Source: Sipunculus nudus
Taxonomy: Eukaryota; Annelida; Sipuncula; Golfingiida; Sipunculidae
Assembly (NCBI GenBank): GCA_026874595.1
Contig: CM049306.1
Span: 65,786,019-65,850,018, forward strand
Length of the DNA stretch: 64,000 nt
Reading direction: 5' to 3'
In this document: positions 59,601 through 64,000 of the stretch, piece by piece
Numbering within the stretch: the first letter of the stretch is position 1
How the letters are laid out: every line of letters starts with the position of its first letter
Notes under the pieces: model-generated
What the model was told of the DNA's origin: nothing
What the model saw: the letters and a program-made list of their open reading frames with translations, nothing else
Database searches by the model: none
Made by a program: the position numbers and the translations under genes

Positions 59601-62600
59601 CTATCTATAAGTATCAGGACGATTGGTGCAAAATTGTGGCCTGTAGAGCGGGGACATACAGACAAACAAACAAACGGAACTGATCAACATACTTGTCGAA
59701 ATCTCTGATTCCGGCAAGCAACAAACTATAACGCGACAGAAATGGCAAACCGGCCCGCAAAGAGTGCCTGTGGTCACTTATTTTATACGGCGAACACTAT
59801 AATTTTTGCAGTCACGGGAAAGCGTGTCTGTCTTTCATACTAAAACGCGTGCATGCATGCGTGATGGCATATGTATTTGTGCATGCGGGTTTTAATTTTT
59901 ACAAAGTTGCTAAAATTTGCGGGGACCGTGTATGATTAAACAAAAGAGGTCATGGGCAGAAAGGCCATGAAACGCCAATTCATATGGTGTACAGTTTATG
60001 TACCTAAAATGTGTAGTTTTGGAGATATGGTTAAACAATGATAGTAGGTACGGGGTTGCAGTGCAGCGCCCCCTAGCGGTAATTTTCCAAAAAAACTGAA
60101 CAATTGCTTTCGAGATATTAGTGTCTGACGTAACATGTATCAGTTTCAAAAGGATGCCTGCATATCTGTGGCCTATAGGGCATGTCACCGTGAAATCGCG
60201 AAATCTCATTCGACGAGAAACGGTGCGAGATTTTGCAAGATTTTTGGTTGGATCACCGAGAACTCACCAAGGGCTACAAGATGCGAAAATTTTGACCTCT
60301 CTAGCATAAAAACTGACAGAGTTAGAAGCTGAAAACTGCATATTTTCAAAATTCAAAGGTTTTACCCCAAAAATAGAGAAATCTGGCAATAGCGCACTTT
60401 GGCACCTATGCGCAAAAATAAGCCCATGGACCCTAGTTTAAGGTGCTGTTATGGAAATGGCCCAATGTTTAATAGTTCTGGAGGTATAGCACCAAAACAA
60501 ATTTTCATGTTTTTTCATCTGCAACGCCCCCTGGCGGCCATTTCCAAAATCTGAAAAACCCGTTTCGAGATATTCTTATGTTACATAAAATATCTCAGAA
60601 TCAGTAAAATTACTGCAAATTTGAAAAATATCACGAAATTCCATGATTTCTCCCCAAAATTGCGTAACCATGGTAACAGCGAAATGAGGCAATTTTGCAG
60701 TGTTGGAAGTGGCCATGCAGTGGCAAATAAAACGGGCTACAGATTAGGTGCCTACGGCTATTTTTGACGAAGGTATGAAGAAAAAACCGTTTTTGAGCTT
60801 TTTGGTGACCCTGACCTTGACCCTTGACCGATCATGACCAAAAACAATAGGCTCCGAGAAGAACCGATTATACACTCTATCTATAAGTAGCAGGACGATT
60901 GGTGCAAAATTGTGGCCTGTAGAGCGGGGACATACAGACAAACAAACAAACGGAACTGATCAACATACTTGTCGAAATCTCTGATTCCGGCAAGCAACAA
61001 ACTATAACGCGACAGAAATGGCAAACCGGCCCGCAAAGAGTGCCTGTGGTCACTTATTTTATACGGCGAACACTATAATTTTTGCAGTCACGGGAAAGCG
61101 TGTCTGTCTTTCATACTAAAACGCGTGCATGCATGCGTGATGGCATATGTATTTGTGCATGCGGGTTTTAATTTTTACAAAGTTGCTAAAATTTGCGGGG
61201 ACCGTGTATGATTAAACAAAAGAGGTCATGGGCAGAAAGGCCATGAAACGCCAATTCATATGGTGTACAGTTTATGTACCTAAAATGTGTAGTTTTGGAG
61301 ATATGGTTAAACAATGATAGTAGGTACGGGGTTGCAGTGCAGCGCCCCCTAGCGGTAATTTTCCAAAAAAACTGAACAATTGCTTTCGAGATATTAGTGT
61401 ATGACGTAACATGTATCAGTTTCAAAAGGATGCCTGCATATCTGTGGCCTATAGGGCATGTCACCGTGAAATCGCGAAATCTCATTCGACGAGAAACGGT
61501 GCGAGATTTTGCAAGATTTTTGGTTGGATCACCGAGAACTCACCAAGGGCTACAAGATGCAAAAATTTTGACCTCTCTAGCATAAAAACTGACAGAGTTA
61601 GAAGCTGAAAACTGCATATTTTCAAAATTCAAAGGTTTTACCCCAAAAATAGAGAAATCTGGCAATAGCGCACTTTGGCACCTATGCGCAAAAATAAGCC
61701 CATGGACCCTAGTTTAAGGTGCTGTTATGGAAATGGCCCAATGTTTAATAGTTCTGGAGGTATAGCACCAAAACAAATTTTCATGTTTTTTCATCTGCAA
61801 CGCCCCCTGGCGGCCATTTCCAAAATCTGAAAAACCCGTTTCGAGATATTCTTATGTTACATAAAATATCTCAGAATCAGTAAAATTACTGCAAATTTGA
61901 AAAATATCACGAAATTCCATGATTTCTCCCCAAAATTGCGTAACCATGGTAACAGCGAAATGAGGCAATTTTGCAGTGTTGGAAGTGGCCATGCAGTGGC
62001 AAATAAAACGGGCTACAGATTAGGTGCCTACGGCTATTTTTGACGAAGGTATGAAGAAAAAACCGTTTTTGAGCTTTTTGGTGACCCTGACCTTGACCCT
62101 TGACCGATCATGACCAAAAACAATAGGCTCCGAGAAGAACCGATTATACACTCTATCTATAAGTATCAGGACGATTGGTGCAAAATTGTGGCCTGTAGAG
62201 CGGGGACATACAGACAAACAAACAAACGGAACTGATCAACATACTTGTCGAAATCTCTGATTCCGGCAAGCAACAAACTATAACGCGACAGAAATGGCAA
62301 ACCGGCCCGCAAAGAGTGCCTGTGGTCACTTATTTTATACGGCGAACACTATAATTTTTGCAGTCACGGGAAAGCGTGTCTGTCTTTCATACTAAAACGC
62401 GTGCATGCATGCGTGATGGCATATGTATTTGTGCATGCGGGTTTTAATTTTTACAAAGTTGCTAAAATTTGCGGGGACCGTGTATGATTAAACAAAAGAG
62501 GTCATGGGCAGAAAGGCCATGAAACGCCAATTCATATGGTGTACAGTTTATGTACCTAAAATGTGTAGTTTTGGAGATATGGTTAAACAATGATAGTAGG

Positions 62601-64000
62601 TACGGGGTTGCAGTGCAGCGCCCCCTAGCGGTAATTTTCCAAAAAAACTGAACAATTGCTTTCGAGATATTAGTGTCTGACGTAACATGTATCAGTTTCA
62701 AAAGGATGCCTGCATATCTGTGGCCTATAGGGCATGTCACCGTGAAATCGCGAAATCTCATTCGACGAGAAACGGTGCGAGATTTTGCAAGATTTTTGGT
62801 TGGATCACCGAGAACTCACCAAGGGCTACAAGATGCGAAAATTTTGACCTCTCTAGCATAAAAACTGACAGAGTTAGAAGCTGAAAACTGCATATTTTCA
62901 AAATTCAAAGGTTTTACCCCAAAAATAGAGAAATCTGGCAATAGCGCACTTTGGCACCTATGCGCAAAAATAAGCCCATGGACCCTAGTTTAAGGTGCTG
63001 TTATGGAAATGGCCCAATGTTTAATAGTTCTGGAGGTATAGCACCAAAACAAATTTTCATGTTTTTTCATCTGCAACGCCCCCTGGCGGCCATTTCCAAA
63101 ATCTGAAAAACCCGTTTCGAGATATTCTTATGTTACATAAAATATCTCAGAATCAGTAAAATTACTGCAAATTTGAAAAATATCACGAAATTCCATGATT
63201 TCTCCCCAAAATTGCGTAACCATGGTAACAGCGAAATGAGGCAATTTTGCAGTGTTGGAAGTGGCCATGCAGTGGCAAATAAAACGGGCTACAGATTAGG
63301 TGCCTACGGCTATTTTTGACGAAGGTATGAAGAAAAAACCGTTTTTGAGCTTTTTGGTGACCCTGACCTTGACCCTTGACCGATCATGACCAAAAACAAT
63401 AGGCTCCGAGAAGAACCGATTATACACTCTATCTATAAGTAGCAGGACGATTGGTGCAAAATTGTGGCCTGTAGAGCGGGGACATACAGACAAACAAACA
63501 AACGGAACTGATCAACATACTTGTCGAAATCTCTGATTCCGGCAAGCAACAAACTATAACGCGACAGAAATGGCAAACCGGCCCGCAAAGAGTGCCTGTG
63601 GTCACTTATTTTATACGGCGAACACTATAATTTTTGCAGTCACGGGAAAGCGTGTCTGTCTTTCATACTAAAACGCGTGCATGCATGCGTGATGGCATAT
63701 GTATTTGTGCATGCGGGTTTTAATTTTTACAAAGTTGCTAAAATTTGCGGGGACCGTGTATGATTAAACAAAAGAGGTCATGGGCAGAAAGGCCATGAAA
63801 CGCCAATTCATATGGTGTACAGTTTATGTACCTAAAATGTGTAGTTTTGGAGATATGGTTAAACAATGATAGTAGGTACGGGGTTGCAGTGCAGCGCCCC
63901 CTAGCGGTAATTTTCCAAAAAAACTGAACAATTGCTTTCGAGATATTAGTGTATGACGTAACATGTATCAGTTTCAAAAGGATGCCTGCATATCTGTGGC
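50689..64000. repeat. 1,274-bp satellite, sequence block B (about 10.5 monomers)
   Basis: From 50,689 on, all monomers carry ctatctataag, gaacactata, aaatgtgtag, ctctctagca and gctgttatgg. Four of the five diagnostic changes are transitions. Block B monomers are nearly identical to each other, which suggests amplification from a single changed monomer. Confidence 0.9.
60121..64000. repeat. Dimeric higher-order repeat of 2,552 bp at the end of block B
   Basis: Monomers here are 1,276 bp, with two extra A (ccaaaaaaactg), and alternate. Markers gtgtctgacg (60,121 and 62,673), gatgcgaaaa (about 60,281 and 62,833) and aagtagcagg (about 60,886 and 63,438) recur every 2,552 bp, while the monomer between them has gtgtatgacg, gatgcaaaaa and aagtatcagg. 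Only about one and a half dimers are visible. Confidence 0.75.

Larger units (their letters stand above)
28602..64000. repeat. Long satellite array, ~1,274-bp monomer, ~27.8 copies
   Basis: The same sequence repeats from the gap to the right edge with spacings of 1,272-1,277 bp, mostly exactly 1,274. Copies are nearly identical. Within a monomer there is an old internal duplication, two CTCF-like cores, an X-box-like motif, a TGACC cluster, a gacaaacaaacaaacgg stretch and an alternating purine-pyrimidine tract. The open frames of 62-103 codons that recur in every copy lack any recognisable domain, overlap one another on both strands, and change with homopolymer length, so I do not call genes. 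The array continues beyond the window on the right. Confidence 0.97.

Noticed and set aside
28886-64000. Recurrent open frames of 62-103 codons in each satellite monomer (four per copy, both strands)
   Set aside because: They overlap one another, have no recognisable domain, change length with homopolymer variants, and are conserved only because the DNA repeat is. They are not genes.
28602-64000. Possible hammerhead ribozyme in the satellite (ctgatca ... cgaaatc)
   Set aside because: The required CUGANGA core is not met and I could not find three suitable stems. The ctgatttcggcgaaaac phrase in the 129-bp repeat fails for the same reason.
28602-64000. CRISPR array
   Set aside because: The repeats are 1,274 bp (and 129 bp in the other array), with no short direct repeats separated by unique spacers and no cas genes. 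The genome is eukaryotic.

Overview
The window looks like nuclear DNA from an animal, most likely a marine invertebrate and plausibly a bivalve mollusc. This is an inference. There are no operons or dense single-exon genes. The coding remnants are an animal-type Helentron, an L1-like LINE and a Ty3/gypsy retrotransposon, and more than half of the window is tandem repeat. I see no host protein-coding gene, tRNA, rRNA or CRISPR array.

Positions 1-8,600 hold a degraded Helentron (Helitron2-type rolling-circle transposon) read on the minus strand. From its 5' side (high coordinates) it encodes eight 23-residue STPR-type repeats, a cysteine-rich DUF6570-like region, an OTU protease-like domain, an HUH Rep with two tyrosines, a PIF1-like helicase and an APE-type endonuclease. 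Two stops and three frame changes split what was probably one polyprotein. Its 3' end is followed by two further truncated copies of the same 3' end that run off the left edge. A-rich simple repeats lie on its 5' side.

Positions 8,600-18,140 are non-coding. They contain diverged tandem repeats (some with RFX/X-box-like motifs), a 5'-truncated LINE (11,897-14,436, minus strand) with a poly-A tail and an exact 18-bp target-site duplication, a degenerate ~160-bp tandem repeat, a ~300-bp foldback and an AT microsatellite.

Positions 18,143-23,761 hold a decayed Ty3/gypsy element, minus strand. They contain a candidate 3' LTR, a polypurine tract, integrase, RNase H, reverse transcriptase, protease and the Gag zinc knuckle. 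The gag-to-protease change of frame is not simple decay: a run of seven A, a 5-nt spacer and a perfect 11-bp stem form a textbook-like -1 ribosomal frameshift signal. Upstream of the zinc knuckle, gag runs in frame into about 33 copies of a 129-bp (43-codon) tandem repeat (23,762-28,101), which ends at a 500-N gap.

From 28,602 to the right edge there is one satellite of period ~1,274 bp, about 27.8 copies. The copies fall into two sequence blocks that meet near 50.25-50.69 kb, and a dimeric higher-order repeat begins to show near the right edge. Each monomer contains an old internal duplication whose two halves both carry a CTCF-like GCCCCCT(A/G)GCGG core, plus a cluster of TGACC half-sites, an X-box-like motif and an alternating purine-pyrimidine tract. 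The short open frames in the satellite are by-products of its sequence and are not called as genes.
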